From positions 1-64,000 of the forward strand of contig DASRFK010000181.1 of assembly GCA_035651635.1 (NCBI GenBank): DNA of 64,000 nt. Direction: 5' to 3'. The position numbers and the translations under genes are program-made. The first letter of the stretch is position 1. Each line of letters starts with the position of its first letter. Below are positions 16,365-24,414 of the stretch, piece by piece. The notes below the pieces were generated by a model that made no database searches, was not told the origin of the DNA, and saw nothing but the letters and a program-made list of their open reading frames with translations. The DNA comes from JANXQE01 sp035651635 (lineage in GTDB: Bacteria > Verrucomicrobiota > Verrucomicrobiia > Limisphaerales > UBA8199).

Positions 16365-18830
16365 ATGAACGACCTGAAATTCGCCTTTCGCCAGTTGCTG
16401 AAAAGCCCGGGTTTCACGGCAGTCGCGGTGCTCACGCTCGCTTTGGGCATTGGGGCGAACACCGCACTCTTCAGCGTGGTCGACGGCGTGTTGCTTCGGC
16501 CCCTCCCCTTTCATGAACAGGAACGGCTGGTAACATTATGGGAGAGCAGTCCCGCCCAGGGCGTCGAGCAGGAGGCGGTCTCTCCTCCGAATTTCGCCGA
16601 GTGGCAGACGCGGACCGACATTTTCGAGGGACTTGCGTCATGGACTGGTCCGGCCGATTTCAACCTCGTGACCCAGGAGGGCACGGTTGTCGTCCGGGCG
16701 AGCTACGCCTCAGCGAATCTGTTCGGTTTGTTGCAAGTGGAGCCGCAAATGGGTCGGCGCTTCACCACCGAAGACGACCAGCCGAAAGGAGCCCAGACGG
16801 CAATCATTTCGCACAAGCTCTGGCAGGAGCGGTTCGCCGGCGATAACCAGGTGCTCGGTCGCTCACTTACAGTCGATACTTTCGGTCGCCGCACCTACAC
16901 CATCATCGGGGTGATGCCTCCCGGATTCCAATTTCCTGAGGATACCGAAGTTTGGCTTGCGTCGGGTTGGAATGGTTTGCCGCCAGACCGCCGCGAGGGT
17001 CACTGGCTGAGCACTCTTGCCAGGTTGAGGCCAGGCGTAACCCTGGCGAAAGCCCAAGCGCAGATGAACGCCATCCAGGCGCGCATTGCGCGCGAGCATC
17101 CAGGGGTGCGCGTCGGCTCGGCAGTTTCGATCGTTCCGTTGCTGCGCCAGACCGTCGGGCGAAACACACGCACCGCCCTGTTGGTGTTGTGGAGTGTCGT
17201 GGCCGGCGTGCTGCTGATCGCTTGCGTAAACGTTGCCAACTTGATGCTGGCCCGCGCCGCGTCGCGCCAAAAGGAGATTGGCTTGCGGGTCGCGCTCGGG
17301 GCGGCGCGGTGGCGAATCATGCGCCAATTATTGGTTGAAAGCGTGCTGCTCGCGCTCGTTGGCGGCGCAGTTGGAACAGTCGTCAGCTTTTGGATTGTGA
17401 AGGCTTTCGTTGCGGCAAGCCCGGCGAACATTCCCCGGCTTGCCGAGGTTACCGTGGACGACACGGCTCTTTGCTTCACCTTGGTGGCGACCGTCTTAAC
17501 CGGGTTGATATTTGGGCTGGCGCCGGCTTGGCAATACTCACGGCCGGACTTGAACGAAGCGCTCAAGGAAAGCGCCCGTGGGGCGGCAGGAGGTGTCTCG
17601 ATCGGCCGCACGCGAGGCGCCTTGGTTGTCACCGAAGTTGCCCTGGCGACGGTGCTGCTCGCTGGGGCGGGCTTGATGCTCCAAAGTCTCGCCAGGTTAC
17701 TGGTCGCTGACCACGGTTTTCGCCCGGATCACGTGCTCATCGCCGATCTGGATTTTTCCGTCTCCGGTTTCTCAACCTGGGTGCAGCCAACCGACACTCG
17801 ACCGCAAGTCCGCATTCAGGAGTTGCTCGAACGCATCCGGCAGCTGCCCGGCGTACAATCGGCCGGCGCCGCTTACAATTTCTTGCGCCAGGACAATCGC
17901 CCTCCCGTAAACTCCCCTTTTGCCATCTTTGGACGCCCGAGCCCGGACGGACAGGGGCCGACCGCCGAGCGCGACGCGATTTCACCGGGCTATCTGCATG
18001 CCCTGGGCATTCGCATCTTGAAGGGACGCGACTTTACCGATGCCGACACGCTGAACGCACCCGGAGTGGCGCTAGTGAATGAGAGTTTCGTGCGCCGCTT
18101 CTTTCCGAAGCAGGAACCGCTCGGGCAGCATGTCAGCGTGGATGCCCACCCTGGGCAACTGGATGCAAGAGACATCTACGGCGTTCCGATCTGGGCCGAA
18201 ATCGTTGGTGTGGTTAGTGATGTCAAATCGCTGAGCACCCAACCGGAACCTGTGCCGGAGATTTACCGTTCGTATTGGCAATGGCCGATGCAAAGACCAA
18301 AGCTGTTCATCCGCGCCACCGGCGATCCCACCACCCTCGCGGCCGCGATCCGGCGCGAAACCAAGGCCGTTATTCCAAACCTTCCTACGCCAAAGATTCG
18401 ACGGCTGAGCGATTACCTCGGTGAGAGCGTAGCCCAACCGCGTTTCCAAACCGGGCTCCTGACACTATTCAGTGCGGTGGCATTACTTCTGGCCGCCTGC
18501 GGTATTTATGGTGTGTTGTCCTACTCGGTCACACAGCGCCAGCGCGAGATTGGGGTCCGCATGGCCCTGGGCGCCAAACGACGAGACGTCCTTTCGCTCA
18601 TCATTGGCCAAGGTCTTAAACTGGTATTGTTGGGCGGAGCCCTGGGTATTGCCGCCGCGTTGGCACTGACGCGAGTTATCCGCAGCCTGCTTTACGGAGT
18701 GCGGCCAACGGATCCAATCACTCTCGGTTGCGTCGCCTTGGTCCTGATCGCGGTGGCCCTCATCGCGTGCTGGGTCCCGGCTCGCCGGGCCATGACTCTC
18801 GATCCCATGGAGGCGCTCCGCCATGAATGA
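16365..18830 (+). CDS. ADOP-type ABC transporter permease 1 (MacB/FtsX family)
   Basis: Large ABC permease of the acidobacterial-type orphan permease group, 821 residues. It begins MNDLKFAFRQLLKSPGFTAV followed by the first membrane helix, then a ~240-residue periplasmic MacB-PCD domain, three helices of the first FtsX domain (~285-420), a second periplasmic domain, and three helices of the second FtsX domain (~695-815) ending LDPMEALRHE. This architecture is typical of exporters or mechanotransmission systems such as MacB. The ATG at 16365 was chosen because the in-frame extension to 16203 would include the sigma-54 promoter. Likely works with the ATPases at 21985 and 24415. Controlled in all probability by the neighbouring two-component system. 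Confidence 0.92.
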   Translation: MNDLKFAFRQLLKSPGFTAVAVLTLALGIGANTALFSVVDGVLLRPLPFHEQERLVTLWESSPAQGVEQEAVSPPNFAEWQTRTDIFEGLASWTGPADFNLVTQEGTVVVRASYASANLFGLLQVEPQMGRRFTTEDDQPKGAQTAIISHKLWQERFAGDNQVLGRSLTVDTFGRRTYTIIGVMPPGFQFPEDTEVWLASGWNGLPPDRREGHWLSTLARLRPGVTLAKAQAQMNAIQARIAREHPGVRVGSAVSIVPLLRQTVGRNTRTALLVLWSVVAGVLLIACVNVANLMLARAASRQKEIGLRVALGAARWRIMRQLLVESVLLALVGGAVGTVVSFWIVKAFVAASPANIPRLAEVTVDDTALCFTLVATVLTGLIFGLAPAWQYSRPDLNEALKESARGAAGGVSIGRTRGALVVTEVALATVLLAGAGLMLQSLARLLVADHGFRPDHVLIADLDFSVSGFSTWVQPTDTRPQVRIQELLERIRQLPGVQSAGAAYNFLRQDNRPPVNSPFAIFGRPSPDGQGPTAERDAISPGYLHALGIRILKGRDFTDADTLNAPGVALVNESFVRRFFPKQEPLGQHVSVDAHPGQLDARDIYGVPIWAEIVGVVSDVKSLSTQPEPVPEIYRSYWQWPMQRPKLFIRATGDPTTLAAAIRRETKAVIPNLPTPKIRRLSDYLGESVAQPRFQTGLLTLFSAVALLLAACGIYGVLSYSVTQRQREIGVRMALGAKRRDVLSLIIGQGLKLVLLGGALGIAAALALTRVIRSLLYGVRPTDPITLGCVALVLIAVALIACWVPARRAMTLDPMEALRHE

Positions 18831-18834
18831 CGGG

Positions 18835-18860
18835 ATTTGCGATTTGGGATCTGGGACCAT
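18835..18860. repeat. degenerate heptamer array (GATTTGC type)
   Basis: Just after the permease stop: GATTTGC, GATTTGG, GATCTGG, each 7 bases. A degenerate relative of the arrays at 21476, 21951, 26011 and inside the polymerase gene. Confidence 0.55.
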
Positions 18861-18864
18861 ACTC

Positions 18865-19015
18865 GTAGCGCAGACTTTCGAGTCTGCTGTATCGCCGACT
18901 TTCCAGTCGGCAAGTGTGGACTGGTGTTGGCTTGAAAAGTCCGTTGAGCCAAGTCTAACTCCGCTTACGCAGAATGGAAATTCTGCGATACGGCAGGCAG
19001 GAATGCCTGCACTAC
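18865..19015. repeat. dispersed palindromic repeat, GTAG...CTAC family, copy 2
   Basis: Starts GTAGCGCAGACTTTCGAGTC and ends GCCTGCACTAC. Internal palindromes include GCCGACTTTCCAGTCGGC and GCAGGCAGGAATGCCTGC. It fills the gap between the two permease genes and could form a strong hairpin that lowers read-through between them. Confidence 0.75.
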
Positions 19016-19036
19016 TTCACCGCGACGACCGATTCT

Positions 19037-21466
19037 ATGAATGACTTCAAATTCGCTTTTCGACAGTTACTTAAGAATCCCGGTTTCACTGCCGTCGCCA
19101 TGCTCACGCTGGCGCTCGGCATCGGTGCCAGCACCGCGCTTTTCAGCGTGGTTTACGGCGTGGTGATCAGTCCTTATCCGTATGCGCGTCCACAAGAGAT
19201 CTGGATGCCCGGATTGCGCACGGCCAAAGATGATCAGCGCATGCGTCCGTACCGGCCGGACGATTTCAAGGAAATGGCCCGCCTTTCGAGTTTTGCCGAC
19301 GTGATGGCGACCCGCCCCGGAAGCATGCTCTTGGGCGGAGAATATGCCCCGGAGACGGTGCGCGCCGTTGAGGTCACGGCCAACGCCTTCAACTTCCTCG
19401 CCGTGCCTCCTTTACTCGGGCGAACCATCCAACCTTCGGATGTTCAGCCGAGTGGCGAGCCGGAGCAAGTTGCCGTCCTGAGCTTTGGCCGTTGGCAGAA
19501 GCTCTTCGCCAACGACACCAATGCTCTGGGCAAAACCCTGCGCCTTGATGACCGGCTCTACACCATCGTTGGCGTCATGCCTGCCCGGTTCGGCTGGTGG
19601 ACGGATGACGGAGTTTGGATTCCCATGGATATGCGGTCCGAGGCGCAGCGAGGCGTTTTTCCCCTGGCCCGGCTTAAGCCCGATGTTTCGGCCCCCGCCG
19701 CTCGGCAGCAACTCCATGACTTGCAGCTCTCGCTGGCCAGGCAAAACCCAAGTCGTTTTCCGACCGACGACTTCGCCACTACTCTGAGCAACTACCTCGA
19801 TATGACGGTGGCCAGCGGCGCCATGACGCATAGTTTATATCTGCTCTTGGGGGCGGTGGGGTTCTTATTATTGATAGCCTGCGCCAATGTCGCGAACCTC
19901 CAGTTGGCGCGGGCTACCACCCGAGAACGCGAGATGGCCATCCGGTTATCCATCGGCGCGTCTCGCCGTCAATTGATCCGGCAATTGCTCGTTGAGAATA
20001 TTTTAGTGTCACTCATCGGTGGAGCGCTGGGACTGTTATTTGCCTTTTGGACGACATCGGCAATCATCGCGTTGTTGCCGGGAAATCTCGTGCCCAATGA
20101 AGCACGAATTCAGGTCAACCAGCAGGTCTTGTTTTTCTGCCTCGCAGTCTCCGTTCTGACCGGGGTTCTTTTTGGGTTGGCGCCCGCCCTGCAGTTCTCT
20201 CGACCTCGAATCCTTCAATCGCTCAAGAGCGAAATGCGAGTCTCAGGCGTCTCCAGCGGGGGCAGAACACGCGCGGCTCTGGTCGTGGCGGAGGTCGCCT
20301 TGGCCATGGTTCTGCTGGCCAGTGCCGGGCTGACGGTCCGCAGTTTTCTCGCCTTGAAGAAAGTTGATTTAGGCTTTCAGCCCGACAACGTCGTCAACGT
20401 TGAGCTGAACCTTCCCCCTAAAAACTATGCCACCTGGCAGCAACGTAACCGCTTCGCCCTGGATCTCCTGGACCGCGTGAAGGCCATTCCGGGAGTTGAA
20501 AAAGCTACTATCGGTTTTGGCGGCTTGCCTTTCGGAGCGCCCGACCTCGCTTTTAGACTCGAAGGTCAGACCGATCCTGAGGTCCGTCGGATCAATGTCC
20601 AGGCCGTGGGCGCCGATTACCTGTCGACGCTGCGGATTCGCCTGCGCCGGGGAAGAATGTTGGACGAGCGAGATATTGAATCATCCGCCCAGGTGGCGGT
20701 TATCAACGAGACCGCTGCTCGCCTCTGGCCTGAAGGGCAGGATCCTATCGGGCGCCGGCTCCATCTCAAGGATCTCGAAAAACCCCCGCCGCAGATTTTG
20801 ACCCCGCCCAGCTTTTCTCCTGACTTCACAATTGTCGGGATCATGGCCGATACCTGTAATGATGATTTGCAGAGCCGGACTCAGCCGGCGATCTTGTTGC
20901 CTTTCACCCTGCTGGCGCCGCCGCAACGCACGCTCACGATCCGCTCCCAGGCCAGTCCAGCAGCCCTGATGGGCGCATTGCGCGCCCAGGTCCGCCAACT
21001 CGACACCGAATTGCCGCTGGGTAACCCAAGGACTTTTACTGAGCTGTTGACCTTTCAGACCGCTTACCCGCGATTTATCACCCTCCTGTTTGGATTCTTC
21101 GGGGCGATTGGCCTCGCCCTTGCCATGGCGGGCATCTACAGCATTCTCTCGTACACGGTTTCGAAAAGGACGCGCGAACTGGGGGTGCGCATCGCTTTGG
21201 GTGCGCAGCGCGTGGATGTTCTGCGCCTCGTGCTCAAGTCCGGTGCGAGCCTCGTTGGGCTGGGGATTATTCTGGGACTCGCCGGAAGTTTGGCCGCCAC
21301 CCACTTGCTGGCCAGTCAAATCAATTTGTTCCAAGTCAAGAGTACCGACCCCACCTCGTTCCTGATTGTAATTGTTATTCTGGTCGGCGTCGCTACAGCC
21401 GCCTGCCTGGGGCCCGCGCGCCGGGCCGCCAAGGTCGATCCCATGGAGGCCTTAAGATATGAATGA
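19037..21466 (+). CDS. ADOP-type ABC transporter permease 2 (MacB/FtsX family)
   Basis: Second permease of the same type, 809 residues, clearly paralogous to the one at 16365: same start pattern (MNDFKFAFRQLLKNPGFTAV), a MacB-PCD periplasmic domain, FtsX domains at ~275-410 and ~685-805, and the ending KVDPMEALRYE. The two have diverged in the periplasmic parts, suggesting a heterodimer or different substrates. ATG 19037 was chosen because it starts at the conserved MND; the frame extends upstream only through repeat DNA. No separate sigma-54 site was found in the 206-base gap, so transcription may read through from 16285 or start from another promoter. Confidence 0.92.
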   Translation: MNDFKFAFRQLLKNPGFTAVAMLTLALGIGASTALFSVVYGVVISPYPYARPQEIWMPGLRTAKDDQRMRPYRPDDFKEMARLSSFADVMATRPGSMLLGGEYAPETVRAVEVTANAFNFLAVPPLLGRTIQPSDVQPSGEPEQVAVLSFGRWQKLFANDTNALGKTLRLDDRLYTIVGVMPARFGWWTDDGVWIPMDMRSEAQRGVFPLARLKPDVSAPAARQQLHDLQLSLARQNPSRFPTDDFATTLSNYLDMTVASGAMTHSLYLLLGAVGFLLLIACANVANLQLARATTREREMAIRLSIGASRRQLIRQLLVENILVSLIGGALGLLFAFWTTSAIIALLPGNLVPNEARIQVNQQVLFFCLAVSVLTGVLFGLAPALQFSRPRILQSLKSEMRVSGVSSGGRTRAALVVAEVALAMVLLASAGLTVRSFLALKKVDLGFQPDNVVNVELNLPPKNYATWQQRNRFALDLLDRVKAIPGVEKATIGFGGLPFGAPDLAFRLEGQTDPEVRRINVQAVGADYLSTLRIRLRRGRMLDERDIESSAQVAVINETAARLWPEGQDPIGRRLHLKDLEKPPPQILTPPSFSPDFTIVGIMADTCNDDLQSRTQPAILLPFTLLAPPQRTLTIRSQASPAALMGALRAQVRQLDTELPLGNPRTFTELLTFQTAYPRFITLLFGFFGAIGLALAMAGIYSILSYTVSKRTRELGVRIALGAQRVDVLRLVLKSGASLVGLGIILGLAGSLAATHLLASQINLFQVKSTDPTSFLIVIVILVGVATAACLGPARRAAKVDPMEALRYE

Positions 21467-21475
21467 AGAAATTTT

Positions 21476-21503
21476 AGATTTGCGATTTGCGATTTGCGAT
21501 TTA
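21476..21503. repeat. heptamer array (GATTTGC)n, downstream end of the four-helix-bundle unit
   Basis: Four tandem 7-base units, GATTTGC repeated (last one GATTTAG), starting 10 bases after the permease stop. The array end coincides with the stop codon (21501-21503) of the opposite-strand pseudogene. Inverted relative to the array at 21951. Confidence 0.85.
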
Positions 21504-21854
21504 GGAACGTTTCGACGCCGATATGCGCGAGGCGGCCATTATGGCAGTCAGTTCATTTGCTTCCTGATACAAGGCGGCGACAAGACTTGCTTTCAAGAGT
21601 CCAGCACCAATAATCAATTCCATCCAGTACGCAGATTCGTCCGCTTCTTCCTCCACGGTTCCAAGCTTCGCGATGAACTCGGCTTTCGACCGTCCCCGAC
21701 ACGCGGCCCGGTAATTTGCTCCAACAGAGGTTCCACTACGAACCAACTGGCCACCTACAGCTCATCCCTCTGTCGTTCGCGGCAGCGCCCCAACAAGCTT
21801 TATTACCCGCAAAGCAAATCTCCTCGTTCGTTCTTTCAGTTCTGTTTCCTTCAT
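21501..21854 (-). pseudogene. four-helix-bundle (S23/TIGR02436-like) gene with in-frame nonsense codon
   Basis: Reads as a complete four-helix-bundle protein of the 23S-rRNA-intervening-sequence (S23) type: MKETELKERTRRFALRVIKL then ALPRTTEG, stop, AVGGQLVRSGTSVGANYRAA, RGRSKAEFIAKLGTVEEEAD and the last helix. The two parts are in the same frame, separated only by TGA at 21762-21764. Homologues usually have Arg here (EGRA..QLVRSGTSVGANYRA), encoded by CGA, so a single C-to-T change explains the stop. Either a recent pseudogene or, less likely, a sequence error. The gene lies antisense within an ABC operon and is bracketed by inverted heptamer arrays. Confidence 0.82.
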
Positions 21855-21950
21855 GCAGAGCAGAGTTGCAGCCGAAAGCAACAATCGCAAAGCGCAAATC
21901 ATATCTCGGGAATGCAAACGATTAAAGCTCCAGCGCGGTCGAGCGTCGGT

Positions 21951-21984
21951 CAATCGCAAATCGCAAATTTAAAATCGCAAATCA
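21951..21984. repeat. heptamer array (GCAAATC)n, upstream end of the four-helix-bundle unit
   Basis: AATCGCAAATCGCAAAT followed by AAAATCGCAAATC; this is the inverse of the array at 21476 and ends at the ATG of the ABC ATPase gene (21985). A degenerate partial copy lies at 21882-21900. The two arrays bracket the pseudogene. Confidence 0.8.
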
Positions 21985-22728
21985 ATGCAATTTGATCCCA
22001 AGAATGCCGTGACGGCGGAAAGCAGCGCGCCCCTCCTTCAGCTCCGCAACGTCGAGAAATGTTTCAAGACCAAGGCCGGATTTAGCTACGTTCTCCGGCA
22101 AATAAATCTGGACATCGCGGAAGGCGAATTCATCACGATCATGGGGCCGTCCGGTGCGGGAAAATCCACGTTGTTGGGCATACTAGGGATGTACGACCAC
22201 ATGTGGGAAGGAGAGTTCCTCTTTGCCGGCGAGCCCATTCACCGCCTCAAACCCAAAGAGCGCGCACTCCTCAACAAACGGTTCGTTGGGTTCGTTTTCC
22301 AGCAATTTCATCTTCTGGACGATCTAACCGTCGCCGAGAATCTGGACATTCCGCTGTCGTACCGTGACATCAAGCGTTCGGAACGCCAGCCACTCGTGGC
22401 TGACGTGCTGGACCGGTTCAACATTGTCGGAAAGAAAGACTTGTTTCCCAGCCAGCTTTCGGGCGGTCAACAACAGCTCGTGGCGGTCGCGCGGGCGGTT
22501 ATCGCGAAGCCCAAACTGCTCCTGGCGGACGAGCCCACTGGCAATCTGCACTCCGAACAAGGCTGCGAGATCATGGAATTGTTCAAAAAACTCAATCAAT
22601 CCGGCACGACCATCGTGCAAGTGACGCACTCCGAAACCAACGCCGCTTATGGACATCGCGTCGTGCGCTTGAAAGACGGGTGGCTGGATAAAGAAGTGGT
22701 GAGGGGCGAGGGGCGAGGGGCGAGATAG
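21985..22728 (+). CDS. ABC transporter ATP-binding protein (LolD/MacB type) 1
   Basis: Cytoplasmic ATPase of a MacB/LolD-type exporter, 247 residues. Walker A GPSGAGKST (~53), Q-loop FVFQQFHLLDDLTVAENL, signature LSGGQQQ, Walker B LLLADEPTGNL, and H-loop VTHSE. The signature and Q-loop are typical of the family that pairs with FtsX-like permeases such as those encoded upstream. The last residues (RGEGRGAR) are encoded by the heptamer array at 22701, so the natural C-terminus seems to have been replaced by repeat-coded sequence. The ATG at 21985 follows directly on another heptamer array, so its ribosome binding region is unusual. Confidence 0.92.
   Translation: MQFDPKNAVTAESSAPLLQLRNVEKCFKTKAGFSYVLRQINLDIAEGEFITIMGPSGAGKSTLLGILGMYDHMWEGEFLFAGEPIHRLKPKERALLNKRFVGFVFQQFHLLDDLTVAENLDIPLSYRDIKRSERQPLVADVLDRFNIVGKKDLFPSQLSGGQQQLVAVARAVIAKPKLLLADEPTGNLHSEQGCEIMELFKKLNQSGTTIVQVTHSETNAAYGHRVVRLKDGWLDKEVVRGEGRGAR
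22701..22724. repeat. heptamer array (GAGGGGC)n
   Basis: Three perfect units of GAGGGGC plus GAG, overlapping the 3' end of the ATPase gene and lying 20 bases before the four-helix-bundle gene at 22745. It is the inverse-oriented partner of the array at 23104. Confidence 0.85.
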
Positions 22729-22744
22729 CGTCACGGACACAACT

Positions 22745-23158
22745 ATGGAATCAACAATCAAGATCAAGAGCTACAAAGACCTCCTCGTTTGGCAGAAAGG
22801 CATTAACCTGGTTAGGCTGACTTATGAAATGACGAAAGAATTCCCCGCCGACGAACGGTTTGGCCTGGTTTCGCAACTGCGACGAGCAGCGGTTTCGGTT
22901 CCCTCAAACATTGCCGAAGGCCAGTCTCGACACACGACCGGCGAATTCATTCAGTTTATCTCTCACGCCGAAGGCTCGTTGGCTGAGCTGGAAACGCAAA
23001 TTATAATATCGGTCGATCTTAGTTTAACATCATCCGCTAAGGCGGAGCCCATTCTTGCACTAATCGAGGAACTGCAAAGAATGCTAAACTCCCTGCGTCA
23101 GAAGCTCGCCACTCGCCACTCGCCACTCGCCACTTCCCATGGACCTTCCCCGACCTGA
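22745..23158 (+). CDS. four-helix-bundle protein (S23/bAvd-like)
   Basis: Intact 137-residue member of the S23/TIGR02436 four-helix-bundle family, first known from intervening sequences of 23S rRNA and related to the Avd accessory protein of diversity-generating retroelements; its cellular role is not established. Key segments: IKSYKDLLVWQKGINLVRLT, LVSQLRRAAVSVPSNIAEGQ, GEFIQFISHAEGSLAELETQ and IEELQRMLNSLRQKL. The C-terminal tail (ATRHSPLATSHGPSPT) is encoded by the heptamer array at 23104 and overlaps the adaptor gene start at 23139 by 20 bases. It interrupts an exporter operon and is unlike its neighbours in function, suggesting insertion. No reverse transcriptase is present in the window. 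Confidence 0.85.
   Translation: MESTIKIKSYKDLLVWQKGINLVRLTYEMTKEFPADERFGLVSQLRRAAVSVPSNIAEGQSRHTTGEFIQFISHAEGSLAELETQIIISVDLSLTSSAKAEPILALIEELQRMLNSLRQKLATRHSPLATSHGPSPT
23104..23132. repeat. heptamer array (ACTCGCC)n
   Basis: Four units, GCTCGCC then ACTCGCC three times. Its reverse complement is GAGTGGC, so it is an inverted counterpart of GAGGGGC at 22701. It encodes the tail of the four-helix-bundle protein and ends just before the adaptor ATG. Confidence 0.85.
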
Positions 23159-24407
23159 CCAAGCTCGTAAAAAGCGCCGCCGCAGAATTGTTGCCATTGG
23201 CGGAGGGTTGCTGCTGGTGGCCTTGATCACCATTGGCCTGGCACAGCTCAAACCCGCCGCCCCTCCAGTCGAACGCGGTTCGCTCCTGTTCGACAATGTC
23301 AAACGCGGTGAGCTAATCCGCCAGGTCCACGGAAACGGCACCCTGGTGCCCCAGGAGATTCGCTGGATCCCATCCGTCAACCAGGGTCGGGTGGAACGGA
23401 TTCTTGTTTTGCCCGGCGCGCGTGTGAAAGCGGATACCGTCCTGGTTGAGTTGAGCAACCCAGACGTCACTCAGGCGGCGTTCGATGCTGAATCTCTGCT
23501 CAAAACCGCTGAAGCGGACATGGCCAATCTTAAAGTACAACTCGATTCTCAAAAATTGACGCAACGCTCCACGGTGGCGACCGCTCAAGCCAACTACAGC
23601 AGCGCCAAACTCGATCTCGAAGTGAACGAAGAACTCGCCAAGGCCGGCCTCGTTCCAGCCATTACTCTCAAGCAAGCCAGGGCCAAGGCTGAAGAGCTCG
23701 CCAGTTTGCTCGAAATCGAGCAGGAACGCCTCAAGATCAGCGCCGATTCCACTTCCGCCCAAATCACTGCGCAGGAAACCAAACTGGCCCAACTGCGCGG
23801 ACAGCTCGAACTCAAACGGCTGCAAGTCCAAGCGCTCAAAATTCGCGCGGGTGTGGATGGCGTCTTGCAGCGGCTCGGAGACCTCACCAACCCGCTGCAA
23901 GAAGGGGAGCAGCTCCCAGCCGGGGCGCTGGTGGCGCGCGTCGCCGAACCCGCCCGCTTGAAAGCCGCGATCAAGATTGCCGAAACCCAGGCTAAAGACA
24001 TCCAGCTGGACCAAGTCGCTGAAATCGATACCCGCAACGGAGTGATTCCCGGCCATGTCATCCGCGTCGATCCCGCAGTCGACAATGGCACCGTTACGGT
24101 CGATGTCGCCTTGGACGCCCCGTTGCCAAAAGGCGCCCGGCCGGACCTCAGCGTGGACGGCACGATCGAGCTGGAGAGATTGGCCGATGTCCTGTACGTC
24201 GGACGCCCGGTGCAAAGCCAGCCGGAGACCCTCGTCCAATTATTCAAAGTCACCGAAAACGGCCGAGCCGCCGTGCGGGTCAAAGTCAAACTGGGCCGCG
24301 GCTCAGTCAGCAACATCGAAGTCGTCCAAGGCCTGCAGCTTGGCGATCAAATCATCCTCTCGGATATGTCCCAATGGGATTCTTTCGAACGAGTCCGCTT
24401 AAATTGA
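23139..24407 (+). CDS. periplasmic adaptor (HlyD/MacA family)
   Basis: Membrane-fusion/adaptor protein of an ABC efflux pump, 422 residues. A basic start (RKKRRRR) is followed by one membrane helix (~17-38, GGGLLLVALITIGLAQL). Then the barrel-sandwich half (GNGTLVPQEIRWIPSVNQGR, VLPGARVKADTVLVEL), a long alpha-helical hairpin with coiled-coil character (~115-225), the second lipoyl half (GVDGVLQRL) and beta-barrel regions. Architecture matches MacA-like adaptors. The ATG at 23139 overlaps the four-helix-bundle gene by 20 bases. The ATPase gene follows 7 bases after its stop, so the pair is co-transcribed. Confidence 0.9.
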   Translation: MDLPRPDQARKKRRRRIVAIGGGLLLVALITIGLAQLKPAAPPVERGSLLFDNVKRGELIRQVHGNGTLVPQEIRWIPSVNQGRVERILVLPGARVKADTVLVELSNPDVTQAAFDAESLLKTAEADMANLKVQLDSQKLTQRSTVATAQANYSSAKLDLEVNEELAKAGLVPAITLKQARAKAEELASLLEIEQERLKISADSTSAQITAQETKLAQLRGQLELKRLQVQALKIRAGVDGVLQRLGDLTNPLQEGEQLPAGALVARVAEPARLKAAIKIAETQAKDIQLDQVAEIDTRNGVIPGHVIRVDPAVDNGTVTVDVALDAPLPKGARPDLSVDGTIELERLADVLYVGRPVQSQPETLVQLFKVTENGRAAVRVKVKLGRGSVSNIEVVQGLQLGDQIILSDMSQWDSFERVRLN

Positions 24408-24414
24408 GCAGAAT

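Noticed and set aside
21459..21995. 178-codon plus-strand frame after the second permease
   Set aside because: It is antisense to the recognisable four-helix-bundle pseudogene, begins in a heptamer array and has no protein-like conservation.
22745..23158. Diversity-generating retroelement, suggested by the Avd-like four-helix bundle
   Set aside because: No reverse transcriptase, template repeat or variable repeat was found in the window.
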